Shown piece after piece: positions 1 through 8,450 of a stretch of 57,961 bases of DNA. The translations under genes were made by a program, and so were the position numbers. Below the pieces are notes generated by a model. That model saw nothing but the letters and a program-made list of their open reading frames with translations. It searched no databases and was not told the DNA's origin. The stretch is from Hyphomicrobiales bacterium (GTDB taxonomy: Bacteria; Pseudomonadota; Alphaproteobacteria; Rhizobiales; Xanthobacteraceae). How positions within the stretch are numbered: position 1 is the first letter of the stretch; every line of letters begins with the position of its first letter. The stretch is taken from the NCBI GenBank assembly GCA_009377755.1, contig WHTM01000034.1, positions 1-57,961 on the forward strand, written 5' to 3'.

Positions 1-343
1 CTGGCTCGACGAAGGCCGCGGCCAAGGAAGCTCGCTCTATGACCATCTGGGGTACGGATTCACATTGCTCCGCCTGGGCGACCGGCCGATCGACGTTTCG
101 AGGCTCGATGCAGCGGCGCGCAGCCGCGGCATCCCGTTGAATCTGGTGCATGTGAGAATTCCTGAAGCCCGGGAACTCTACGAGCACGATCTCTATCTGA
201 TCCGGCCCGACCACTACGTCGCCTGGCGCGGCGACAGCCTGCCGGACGACGTCGACATGATGCTTGCGATCGTCACCGGCGCCGAAGGCCATGCACCCGC
301 GGGCGCGCAACAGAAGGCGCCGGCGGCGCTGGATCACGCCTGA
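1..343 (+). CDS. FAD-dependent aromatic monooxygenase, C-terminal part (truncated by window edge)
   Basis: The window opens inside this gene; the frame is open from base 2, giving about 113 visible residues. The visible part carries GSSLYDHLG, then FTLLRLG, then a stretch ending in LYLIRPDHYVAWRG. This is the usual C-terminal signature of class A flavoprotein monooxygenases of the PheA/TfdB/MhpA type, whose last domain is thioredoxin-like. Such enzymes use FAD and NAD(P)H to hydroxylate aromatic rings in the cytoplasm. The FAD-binding and substrate domains lie outside the window, so the substrate cannot be inferred. The Ala/Pro-rich tail looks disordered. The glutathione transferase gene starts 79 bases downstream on the same strand and may share a transcript. 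Confidence 0.8.
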   Translation, partial: WLDEGRGQGSSLYDHLGYGFTLLRLGDRPIDVSRLDAAARSRGIPLNLVHVRIPEARELYEHDLYLIRPDHYVAWRGDSLPDDVDMMLAIVTGAEGHAPAGAQQKAPAALDHA

Positions 344-422
344 CAGGCGGCACAGCCGCGGACGCAGGCAAGGCATACGAACCCCGCTCCGGCCGAATCA
401 TTGATTGATGGGGATGACTGGA

Positions 423-1052
423 ATGAAGCTCTTCTATTCGCCGGGCGCCTGCTCCATGGCGATTCACACGCTGCTGGAAGAGATCGGCAAGCCCTTTGAG
501 CTCGAGAAAGTCAATCTGCGGAACAAGGAGCAGTTTTCCGCCGCCTACACGAAGCTTAACCCGAAGAGCCAGGTTCCCGCGCTGCAAAGGGATGACGGCA
601 GCGTCTTGACCGAACTCGTCGCCATTGCGACCTGGCTGGCCGACACCAACCCGGAGCGTCACCTCTTGCCGGATGATCCGAACGACCGGGCGCGGCTTTA
701 TGAGATCATGGTGCTGGTTAACGGCAACATGCATCCGCAGGGCATCACGCGAATCTATCGCACCGACAAGTTCACGCCCAATGAGGCCGATTACGAAGCG
801 ATCCGGACACGCGGCCGGGAGATCGTGAAAGAAGGCGTCGGCATTCTCAGCGCTTCCCTGCGCGACGGACCATTCTTCCTGGATCGGCTGACGATCGCGG
901 ATTTCGTGATCTTCTACATGGAATACTGGATCGTCTTCCGCCTCAAATGGCAGCTCCCGCACAAGTGCGCCGTTCACTACGGCGCCATGATGGCGCGTCC
1001 GTCCGTGAAGCGTGCGCTCGAAACCGAGGGCCACCCCTTTCAGCAGGCATGA
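423..1052 (+). CDS. Glutathione S-transferase, beta-class-like
   Basis: A 209-residue protein with a thioredoxin-like N-terminal domain and a helical C-terminal domain. It starts MKLFYSPGACSMA, and Cys10 is the residue that beta-class bacterial glutathione transferases use at the glutathione site. The cis-proline motif QVPAL follows near residue 51. The usual Glu-Ser glutathione-binding pair appears as TELVAI, so Ser is replaced by Leu. I chose the ATG at 423 because it gives the family's normal N-terminus and is preceded by GGGGA at 410-414; in-frame TTG405, ATG408 and ATG414 are alternatives. The family conjugates glutathione to electrophiles or isomerises ring-cleavage products. Its place behind an aromatic monooxygenase fits such a catabolic role, which is an inference. 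Confidence 0.9.
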   Translation: MKLFYSPGACSMAIHTLLEEIGKPFELEKVNLRNKEQFSAAYTKLNPKSQVPALQRDDGSVLTELVAIATWLADTNPERHLLPDDPNDRARLYEIMVLVNGNMHPQGITRIYRTDKFTPNEADYEAIRTRGREIVKEGVGILSASLRDGPFFLDRLTIADFVIFYMEYWIVFRLKWQLPHKCAVHYGAMMARPSVKRALETEGHPFQQA

Positions 1053-1127
1053 CCCGCGCCGTACTTGCGCATACCCACCGGCGGCGGATGTCCCTGGACC
1101 AGACTGCCCGACTCTGACGTGGTGCCT

Positions 1128-2246
1128 CTATTGACGCAACGGCTTACGGTAACCGGCCTGCTCCAGCAGTGGAACGACCTCGCGTCCGAACCGCCGGACG
1201 CTTTCGCGAACATCGACCCAAGTCATCAGAACACCATCGATACCGAGACGTGACAATGCAATCAGTTCGTTCGCGATGTCATGGGCATTGCCGAGCAAGG
1301 GAAGCCCGCCGGGGCCCGCCCCGAGGTTCCTCCGATAAGTCGCGTTCTCTTCGGGCGACAGGGGACGGTTGCGGATTTTCATGATGGCATCGACATGCGC
1401 GCGGTCGGCCTGCTCGACCGCGTAGTAGTCGACATATCTAATGGCCTCCACATAGCTGTCGCGCTGCACGACATAGGCCTGGATCCAAATCTGGACCGCG
1501 CGCCCATGGGCCTCGGCGACAAAACGCCGATAGCTGGCCGCGCGATTCTTCATCCACTCATGGGTTTCCGTTCGGATGAATGCAATATCGCAATGCTTGC
1601 CCACGAAGTTCTGACCCTCGTCCGAGCCGCCGGCATTCATCAACGCGGGATATGGCTTCTGGATCGGATGGGGCCGGGAATACCCGCTTTCCACCTTGAG
1701 GTATTTGCCTTCGAAGTCGAACTCCGTGTCCTCGGTCCATAGCCGCTTCAGGATCGCCGTCCACTCGTCGGCGTAGGCGTAGCGGCCGGCGACTCCGATG
1801 TCGGCATGGCCGAACATCTTCATGTCGCTTGGGATCCAGCCGCACACCACGTTGAGAGCAAACCGGCCGTTGCAGATGTGATCCGCCGTCGCCACGGCCT
1901 TTGCCGCGAAGATCGGATGAACGTGCATGACGTGGCAAGTGCTCATGACACAGCTATGGCGCAACCGGCTGCCGATCCCTGCCGCCCAGGTGAACGGCTC
2001 GAACGTCGTGCCGCTTTGGTGCCCGGGAGTGGCCTCACTCGTCCAGCGAGAGTAAGGCACGATAGCTTCGAAGCCGGCTTCGTCAGCCGCGATCGCGGCA
2101 TCGACGGAGTCGTCCCAGCTCGGCTTGAAGTTCTCTGGGACCAGCGTCCTCGCCCCGCCGGGTCCATTGATGTGAAAAATGCCAAGCTTGATCTTGTTAT
2201 CGCTGAATATCGGATTGAGGTCCGACCTAGCGGCGCTGAGAAACAC
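1128..2246 (-). CDS. LLM-class flavin-dependent monooxygenase (luciferase-like)
   Basis: About 372 residues with the luciferase-like monooxygenase TIM-barrel signatures: KLGIFHINGPGG near the N-terminus, ATADHICNGRFALNVVCGW in the middle, then GRYAYADEW and the C-terminal NAGGSDEGQNF. The closest pattern I know is the RutA/SsuD/SfnG/DszA group, which uses reduced FMN and oxygen to cleave pyrimidine rings or C-S bonds. The exact substrate is not readable. The start is uncertain: I prefer GTG at 2246, which has GGAG about ten bases upstream, because the longer frame from 2321 adds an Arg-rich stretch unlike the family. It lies 249 bases downstream of hyuB on the same strand and could be the last gene of that cluster; a reduced-flavin supplier is not seen. 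Confidence 0.85.
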   Translation of the reverse strand: MFLSAARSDLNPIFSDNKIKLGIFHINGPGGARTLVPENFKPSWDDSVDAAIAADEAGFEAIVPYSRWTSEATPGHQSGTTFEPFTWAAGIGSRLRHSCVMSTCHVMHVHPIFAAKAVATADHICNGRFALNVVCGWIPSDMKMFGHADIGVAGRYAYADEWTAILKRLWTEDTEFDFEGKYLKVESGYSRPHPIQKPYPALMNAGGSDEGQNFVGKHCDIAFIRTETHEWMKNRAASYRRFVAEAHGRAVQIWIQAYVVQRDSYVEAIRYVDYYAVEQADRAHVDAIMKIRNRPLSPEENATYRRNLGAGPGGLPLLGNAHDIANELIALSRLGIDGVLMTWVDVRESVRRFGREVVPLLEQAGYRKPLRQ

Positions 2247-2495
2247 TGCGAACGTGCTCCATTGCTCCCGAGTGCGACGTATCGGGAGGCCTCGCAGGCT
2301 GGCGAGGCGGACCCTCAACACCTCGCGGTAAGCATATCAGCGAAGGGCGCGGTCGCAACGGCGCTTGCCTACGTTCCGTTTGATCGTTGCCGCGTAGAGC
2401 AAGTCTTTGCGGTGAGATGAGAAGCTGGACCAGTGGCCACGGCAATCGGTCACGTGCCTTTCGCGCATGCGGCGGGCGCCCGACGATGCCGTTCC

Positions 2496-4415
2496 TCAGG
2501 AGCAGCAGCGTCCCGACATCGCCAAGGCGACACGCTCCTCCTCGGTGAGCTTCTCGAGTTCATGGTGACGATGGTCGTGTCCCGGCGTGACGGGCACGGA
2601 CACGTCGCTTTCCGCGATGGGTTCGTCGATCGGCAAACCTTGACGGCGCATCATGTCACGGCGAGCCTCGCTCGCCGCGACGTCGATCTTTTCGCCGCCG
2701 GCATCGAACACCGCACCATAGTGGGTCGTTGCGGATTCCTTGCTGACATAACCGCAGCGCACGTCGCGCTCGACCAATGCCAGATCGCGGTCGAGGGGCG
2801 AACCGAACCCACCGCCTCCCCCTGACCGCAGAATGTAGGCGTCCCCGGGCTTGAGCCCCTGGTTGAACGCCTTGCCGTTGGGAAAGTGCTGTTCCTTGTC
2901 CTGGCTGAATCGGTGCAAGGCGACCGAGTTGCCGAAGCCGGACAGGCCTCCGAACAGGCCCCACGGTTTGCACTTCACGCGGTCCATCTGCGAACTGAAG
3001 CGGATATCGTGAAGCGCCTGCACGACCTGCTCGGTGCCGAGCCCGCCGCGGAACTGTCCGGGGCCGCCGGAATCGGTCCGCAAGGCATAGCGCTCAACCA
3101 GCAGCGGGTACTTGGCTTCGACCTGCTCGGAGGGACCATTGTGGGTGTCGCCGTCGTTGATCGCGATCGTCGCGCTCATGCCGTCGCTATTGTGTTTGGC
3201 GCCCCAGCCGCCGCCGATCAGCCCCCCGGTATAAATGTAGAACGCGTTATCCTTGGGCCGCCGGCCGTTGACGCGGGCGACCACCAGATCGGCGTGGTGG
3301 CCGCCAATGACCTGGTCGGGCAGCGCCGGCGCCAGCGCCTTGAAGATCGTGTCGATGACCGTCATCGGATAGGTCATCCACATGCGCATCGCAGCCGGCT
3401 TCACCGCGCTGACCACGCGCCCCGGCGGCAGCACGATCTCGAGCGCGCGGAATTGGCCGTCGTTGATCGGCATATCGAGCGGCGACGTCAGGCACTTGAA
3501 TGCAACCTGGCAGCAGGAGCGGCCCGCCGTCTCGCCGGAGTTGTAGAAGCCCGCCACCTGATTCGAGACGTTGGTGAGATCGACCTTCATGCGGTCGCCG
3601 GCGACCTCGACGCGAACCCGGATCGGCACCCGCCGTCCCACGCTGATCCCGTCGTCGTCCATGAACGACTCGGCCTCGTACACGCCGTCCGGAAACTGCC
3701 GCACCCGCTCGCGGGTCACCGCCTCGCTCTGCTCCATGATCGCTTCGATGCCGCCGACCACGGCATCGCGGCCGTACTTGTGGATCATCTCCAGGAACCG
3801 GCGCTCACCCGTCTTGACCGCCGCCACCTGTGCGCGGAAATCGCCCATCGCACGCTCCGGCAAGCGTACGTTCATCTTGATGATGGAGATCAATTCCTCG
3901 TTCGGCACTCCCTTCCGGTAGATCTTGACGATCGGCATCTGCAGACCTTCGGAATAGATGTCCGTCGTTGACCCGTCGAGCGTTCCGCCCACATCCGGCC
4001 AGTGCGCCATGCAGCATGAGAACGCCACCAGCTCCCCTTCATGGAAGACGGGAACGGTGAAGGTCATATGGTTCAGGTGGCTGCCGGTGATGTACGCATC
4101 GTTGGTGAGCAGAATGTCGCCTGGCTCGATGTTCTGCGCGCCGAAATGCACGAGCTTGGTCTTCACCGTATCGCTCATGCCGCGAATGAACATCGGCAGG
4201 CCGAGCCCGATCGAAATGGTGTTGCCTTCAGCGTCGAACAGTCCGACCGTGAAATCGAGCGCCTCGTAGATAATCATGTTGTAGGCGGTGCGCATCAGAT
4301 TGGTCTTCATCTCTTCCGTCACGGCGATGAGACTATTGCGTACGATTTCCGTCGTCACTGGGTTAACTTGGACGGTGCGTTCGGCGGATTGGCGCGGCTT
4401 CGTGACAGTGTCCAT
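2496..4415 (-). CDS. hyuB: Hydantoinase/5-oxoprolinase/acetone-carboxylase family, B subunit
   Basis: A 639-residue HyuB-family protein. It opens with NPVTTEIVRNSLIAVTEEM and contains DILLTNDAYITGSHLNH and LIGGGWGAK, all typical of N-methylhydantoinase B and the matching half of 5-oxoprolinases. HyuB pairs with HyuA for ATP-dependent opening of five-membered cyclic amides, or for carboxylation in the acetone carboxylase branch. The ATG at 4415 has GGAG eight bases upstream and lies one base beyond the hyuA stop, so the two are translationally coupled. The C-terminus ends in a short Cys-Cys-Ser tail. It is slightly longer than many HyuB proteins. The substrate cannot be read from sequence; the neighbouring DUF1445 gene points to 5-oxoproline chemistry. 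Confidence 0.93.
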   Translation of the reverse strand: MDTVTKPRQSAERTVQVNPVTTEIVRNSLIAVTEEMKTNLMRTAYNMIIYEALDFTVGLFDAEGNTISIGLGLPMFIRGMSDTVKTKLVHFGAQNIEPGDILLTNDAYITGSHLNHMTFTVPVFHEGELVAFSCCMAHWPDVGGTLDGSTTDIYSEGLQMPIVKIYRKGVPNEELISIIKMNVRLPERAMGDFRAQVAAVKTGERRFLEMIHKYGRDAVVGGIEAIMEQSEAVTRERVRQFPDGVYEAESFMDDDGISVGRRVPIRVRVEVAGDRMKVDLTNVSNQVAGFYNSGETAGRSCCQVAFKCLTSPLDMPINDGQFRALEIVLPPGRVVSAVKPAAMRMWMTYPMTVIDTIFKALAPALPDQVIGGHHADLVVARVNGRRPKDNAFYIYTGGLIGGGWGAKHNSDGMSATIAINDGDTHNGPSEQVEAKYPLLVERYALRTDSGGPGQFRGGLGTEQVVQALHDIRFSSQMDRVKCKPWGLFGGLSGFGNSVALHRFSQDKEQHFPNGKAFNQGLKPGDAYILRSGGGGGFGSPLDRDLALVERDVRCGYVSKESATTHYGAVFDAGGEKIDVAASEARRDMMRRQGLPIDEPIAESDVSVPVTPGHDHRHHELEKLTEEERVALAMSGRCCS

Positions 4416-4416
4416 G

Positions 4417-6519
4417 TCAATTTCTCCAGATCGCGATGTCGAGGTTGCCGAAAGCATCGATCTCCAGCCGGTCTCCCGGGTGCAGGACCGTCGTCGAAGC
4501 ATGCTCCTCGAGCAACGCCGGCCCGTCGATCCGGTTGCCGGACTTCAGCCGGCTGCGATCGAACGTCGGCGTCTCCACGAACGTTCCAGCCGCGGCAAAA
4601 TAGACAGGACGACTCCCGGTGGAGGCGGCTTGATCCGGAGTTGCCGTGCCGACGGTGACGCGTTCGATTCCGGGCTTGCGCATCAGCCCCGTCGTGGCGC
4701 TGCGCAGGCTGACGATCTCAGCATTTTCCCTAGCGGCGGAGTACCCGTAGCGGGTCTCGTGCACGGCATCGAATCGCTGCTTGATGCCCGCGCGATCCTT
4801 GTCCTTGAACAGCGCGATCGGCAGTTCCACCGTGACCGCGTGTTCCTGGCCGACATAGCGCATGTCCGCCTCGCGCTGTACCGAGAGGCCGGCAAGCAAA
4901 CCACTGTTGCGCGCAAGGTCGTCGGCCCCGCGGCGTTCCATATCGGCGAACTTGCTTTCCATGTCGTCGAACGATGCGTCCGCCAGCGGCGTGAACCACG
5001 TATTCACGAAGTCCCGGCGCAGGTCGGCGAACAGCATGCCGCGCGCCGAGAAATGCCCGGGTGCCTGGGGAATGATCACCCGGCCGATGCACAGCTCGCG
5101 TGCCACCATGGCGGCGTGCAGCGGCCCCGCACCGCCATACGCGACAAGCACGAAGTCGCCGGCGTCCAGCCCGCGCTCGGTCGTGACCCACCGCACCACA
5201 TGCGCCATCTTGGTCACTGCGATCTGCAGGATGCCGTCGGCCGCCTCGACCGGATCGAGATTCAACGGCTCGGCGACGCGCGCGGTGATGGCCTGGCGCG
5301 CCGCTGCCAGGTCGAGCGGCATTTCGCCGCCGAGAAAGCGGTCAGCGCCGAGCCGTCCGAGCACAAGGTTGGCGTCGGTGACCGTCGGTTCGACACCGCC
5401 GTGGCCATAGCAGACCGGCCCCGGCTGCGCTCCCGCGCTTTCCGGGCCAACCCGCAGCGCGCCCCCCACCTCGATGCGCGCGATGCTGCCACCGCCGGCA
5501 CCAACCTCCTGGATATCGATCATCGGAATCTGCAGTGGCAGGCCGGTCGCATAGCCGCCGATCAACGAGCCGCCAGTCATCAGCACCTGCCCCTGGTAGA
5601 TCACGCCGGCCTTAGCGGTGGTACCGCCCATGTCGAAGGCGATGGCATTGCCGAGACCGATGCTGTCGCACAGGGTCTTGGTACCGATCACGCCGGCGGC
5701 CGGCCCCGATTCCAGCATGCGGATGCAGGAGCCCCGTGCTTCCATCACATCGAACAGGCCGCCGCTCGATTGCACAATCAGGAAGTTTCCGCCGAAGCCG
5801 GCATCGGCGAGATGCTGCTCCATCTCGGCGAGGTAGCGGCGCACGCGCGGCCCGACATACGCGTTGGCTGCCGCGGTCGATGTGCGCTCGAACTCACGGT
5901 ACTCCTGAGAGAGTTCGTGCGATGCCGTCACGAAGAGCTGTGGGTGGATCTCGGTGATGATCTGCTTCGCCCTCCGCTCGTGCGCCGGATTGCGATAGGA
6001 GTGCAGGAACAGGATGGCGATCGCCTGCACGCCTTTCTCCACCGCGTCGGCGACGGCCGCTCGTACCTGAGCCTCGTCGAGTCCGATCATCACGTGGCCT
6101 TCGGCGTTCATGCGCTCACGAATCTCGTAACGCAGGTCGCGATCGATCAGCGGCTCGTGCTTGCGGAAAAACAGGTTGTAGGATTCCGGGCGGTTGACCC
6201 GGCCGATTTCGTAGATGTCGCGAAAGCCCTGCGTCGTGAGCAGAGCGCAACGGGCGCCGTTGCGCTCCAGGATGGTGTTAATCGCCACCGTCGTACCATG
6301 AAGAAACAACTGCGCCGCCTCGAACGCGGCGGCGGCCTTGCTCACGCCGGCCTCGATGCCGTCGACCAGCCTCTCGGGCGTCGTGAGTGTCTTGCCGAGA
6401 CGCAACGCCCCGGACGTTTCGTCAAAAGCCGCAACGTCGGTGAATGTTCCGCCGACATCGGCAGACAACCGGTAGGGATGGGTCGTCAAAACGCTTATTG
6501 CCACAGTCGATCGCTCCAT
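4417..6519 (-). CDS. hyuA: Hydantoinase/5-oxoprolinase/acetone-carboxylase family, A subunit
   Basis: A 700-residue HyuA protein. The N-terminal phosphate-binding loop DVGGTFTD lies at residues 21-28, followed by HGTTVAINTILER, the second actin-like ATPase motif AFDMGGTTAK and the C-terminal AYGGAGPLHA. These motifs place it in the ASKHA ATPase fold of the hydantoinase A / 5-oxoprolinase family, which uses ATP to activate the ring amide. The ATG at 6519 is preceded by GAGGGA. It is followed immediately by hyuB, and the DUF1445 gene lies 48 bases upstream on the same strand. The enzyme is expected in the cytoplasm as a HyuA-HyuB complex. Acetone or acetophenone carboxylase activity is a less likely alternative, because no third subunit gene is present. 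Confidence 0.93.
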   Translation of the reverse strand: MERSTVAISVLTTHPYRLSADVGGTFTDVAAFDETSGALRLGKTLTTPERLVDGIEAGVSKAAAAFEAAQLFLHGTTVAINTILERNGARCALLTTQGFRDIYEIGRVNRPESYNLFFRKHEPLIDRDLRYEIRERMNAEGHVMIGLDEAQVRAAVADAVEKGVQAIAILFLHSYRNPAHERRAKQIITEIHPQLFVTASHELSQEYREFERTSTAAANAYVGPRVRRYLAEMEQHLADAGFGGNFLIVQSSGGLFDVMEARGSCIRMLESGPAAGVIGTKTLCDSIGLGNAIAFDMGGTTAKAGVIYQGQVLMTGGSLIGGYATGLPLQIPMIDIQEVGAGGGSIARIEVGGALRVGPESAGAQPGPVCYGHGGVEPTVTDANLVLGRLGADRFLGGEMPLDLAAARQAITARVAEPLNLDPVEAADGILQIAVTKMAHVVRWVTTERGLDAGDFVLVAYGGAGPLHAAMVARELCIGRVIIPQAPGHFSARGMLFADLRRDFVNTWFTPLADASFDDMESKFADMERRGADDLARNSGLLAGLSVQREADMRYVGQEHAVTVELPIALFKDKDRAGIKQRFDAVHETRYGYSAARENAEIVSLRSATTGLMRKPGIERVTVGTATPDQAASTGSRPVYFAAAGTFVETPTFDRSRLKSGNRIDGPALLEEHASTTVLHPGDRLEIDAFGNLDIAIWRN

Positions 6520-6567
6520 AGTCCCTCGCGTCGAGTTACAAATATCGTCCGAACGAAACGCGCCACG

Positions 6568-7344
6568 TCAGGGCAGCATCAGTCGATCCGCCGACAGGTC
6601 GGTGACGAAGCTGTGGGCTGCCGCATGCGTGATGAACAACGGCAGGCCCGCCGCTTCTGCCGCCGATTGCGGCGTCACTCCGCAGGCCCAGAACACCGCG
6701 ATCAGCCCATCGGGAATCGCCGGGACCGGGCCACCGAACATCGGCGCCGCCAGATCGGCCCCGATGGCGGCAGGATCGCCGATGTGGATGGGGGCACCGT
6801 GGTTGAATGGGAAACGCGCCGACACCTGCGTGGCCGTGATCGCCTGCTCGGGCGTGAGCCAGCGCATGGTAACGATCAGATCGCCGCGGAACGGTCCCGC
6901 CGGTTCGGTCGGCCTTTTGGTCCGCAACACCCAGCGGTACCGGTCCGTCGGCACGCCGGCCCGCTCCAGTGCACCGTCGAACGTGATCCCCGAACCGATC
7001 AGGAAGGCGACGAGATCATCGCGCCACAGGTCGCGGATATCGGCTCGGTCTTCTCTCGCGATGCCGTCAACGAAGATTGTATAGCGCGCACAGTCGGTGC
7101 GCAGGTCAGCGCCGGGCGCGAGCTTGCGCGTCACCGGATCGCCTGGATCGGTGACCTCCAGTACAGGGCACGCGCGCTGATTGCGCTGGCAGTAGAGGAG
7201 GAAATCGAACGCATACTCCCGCGGCAGGATCGCGAGGTTGCATTGGACGAAGCTGTGCGCCAACCCGCGGCTGGTGCCGGTGATGCGGCCGGCGCGGATG
7301 TCGCGCCGCACGCGCTGGCTTTCGAGGGTCACGTCAGCCGTCAT
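6568..7344 (-). CDS. DUF1445 family protein (putative hydro-lyase / D-glutamate cyclase-like)
   Basis: A 258-residue DUF1445 protein. Recognisable blocks are GLAHSFVQCNLAILP near residue 27, DDLVAFLIGSGITF in the middle, SARFPFNHGAPIHIGDP, and VFWACGVTPQ towards the C-terminus. The family is usually annotated putative hydro-lyase; the mammalian protein carrying this domain converts D-glutamate to 5-oxo-D-proline. Its position next to a HyuA/HyuB pair, whose family includes 5-oxoprolinases, makes a role in interconverting glutamate and a cyclic amide plausible, but that is inference. The start ATG overlaps the stop of the upstream beta-propeller gene by four bases (ATGA), so the two are co-translated. 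Confidence 0.88.
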   Translation of the reverse strand: MTADVTLESQRVRRDIRAGRITGTSRGLAHSFVQCNLAILPREYAFDFLLYCQRNQRACPVLEVTDPGDPVTRKLAPGADLRTDCARYTIFVDGIAREDRADIRDLWRDDLVAFLIGSGITFDGALERAGVPTDRYRWVLRTKRPTEPAGPFRGDLIVTMRWLTPEQAITATQVSARFPFNHGAPIHIGDPAAIGADLAAPMFGGPVPAIPDGLIAVFWACGVTPQSAAEAAGLPLFITHAAAHSFVTDLSADRLMLP

Positions 7345-8450
7345 GTGGCGGTTCCCTCAAGCTCAAGCTCGACCTCGTAGATCTGCGCATGGCCGGTGCG
7401 ATCGGAGGTGAACACCACACGCGAGCCGTCCGGCGAGAATCGCGGATGCGGATGTGTGTGCTGGCGGGCCTCCACGGCGACGGGACCGGCGTTGTAGGGA
7501 AACGGCCCGCCCCAGTGTGCGCCCTCCGATGTCGCTTCGCTGGCGCAGAGCGGGATTCCTTTGGCCTCCCCGCCGTCGTCGAAGACCAGACGGTGAATGC
7601 CGCGATCGGGGACATTGGTATCGCAGACGAACTCCGTCCCCCTGCCGTGCGGCGCGGCGTGCCAGGCCGGGAACCGGGTGATCCAGGTCACCGATCCGTC
7701 GTCAACGCGGATCAGCCGCATACCGCGCGGCCAGTCGACAAATGCGATGCTGCGCGCGCCGGGCAGCCAGACCTCGTGCGTCACCCATTGCATCCGATCC
7801 TCGCGCTGATAGAGCCGCCGATTTTTGCTGCCGCTACGATCGGTGATCCACAAACGATCCGTCAGCGGCCCGGCATAGAGGATCAGATCGTCATCGTCCG
7901 GGCAGAATTGCGGGTGCCCGATCGTGTCGCGCTCGAGAAACACCACACTGGTCTTGCGCTCGGTGTCGATAAGGATGAACCGGGAGATGTTTCCGACCTT
8001 CACCGGCACAGCCCACCAACGCCCGCTCGCGGAGAGCGCCGTGGTTCCCATGGCGGCGCCGACCATGCCCTTCTCGCGCATCTCGACATCGCCGAACTCG
8101 GCGAGCTGCTCCTCCACGAACGTGTCAAGATCGACGCGCCACGCGCCGGTTCCGGCGGTGAAATAGACGTGCTGGCCGTCGCCCGAGGGATAGATCGACC
8201 ATTCGGCGAGATCGCTCCGGTCGGTCACCTGTACGAGATTTCCGGCTGTCCGGTCCTCGAAGAAAATCTGCGGTGTGCCGGTGCGATGCGAGATGAACAC
8301 CAGCCGCTGCATGGCGATATCGTAGGCAGGGACGAAAAAGAACGGATGATGATGGACGCCAGCGAAACTCGTCACTTGACGGACGCGGCGGCCCGACAGC
8401 GCGTCCGTGAGTATCCTGTCTTCCCGCGGATAGGTGCGCGCCTTCGCCAT
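7341..8450 (-). CDS. Beta-propeller protein of the PD40/oligogalacturonate-lyase-like type
   Basis: A 369-residue protein built of repeated beta blades. Blade-like motifs include RLVFISHRTGTPQIFF near the N-terminus, SIYPSGDGQHVYFTAG, PQFCPDDDDLILYAG and the clear WD40-like PRFSPDGSRVVFTSDRTG at the C-terminus. The length and HH-rich loops (VHHHPFF) resemble the pectate-lyase-22 family, whose characterised members are oligogalacturonate lyases. No signal peptide is seen, so it is probably cytoplasmic. It starts at ATG 8450, sharing one base with the permease stop, and ends overlapping the DUF1445 start, so it is locked into the transport/ring-opening operon. Whether it is a lyase or a non-catalytic propeller cannot be decided here. 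Confidence 0.75.
   Translation of the reverse strand: MAKARTYPREDRILTDALSGRRVRQVTSFAGVHHHPFFFVPAYDIAMQRLVFISHRTGTPQIFFEDRTAGNLVQVTDRSDLAEWSIYPSGDGQHVYFTAGTGAWRVDLDTFVEEQLAEFGDVEMREKGMVGAAMGTTALSASGRWWAVPVKVGNISRFILIDTERKTSVVFLERDTIGHPQFCPDDDDLILYAGPLTDRLWITDRSGSKNRRLYQREDRMQWVTHEVWLPGARSIAFVDWPRGMRLIRVDDGSVTWITRFPAWHAAPHGRGTEFVCDTNVPDRGIHRLVFDDGGEAKGIPLCASEATSEGAHWGGPFPYNAGPVAVEARQHTHPHPRFSPDGSRVVFTSDRTGHAQIYEVELELEGTAT

Noticed and set aside
273-1034. 253-residue open frame on the minus strand overlapping the glutathione transferase
   Set aside because: It is Arg/His-rich, has no motif, and lies over a clear family gene on the other strand; it is a high-GC shadow frame.
4288-7380. 1030-residue open frame on the plus strand
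   Set aside because: It covers hyuA and DUF1445 in antisense. The translation is Arg/Asp/His-rich without any domain, as expected for the antisense of GC-rich genes.
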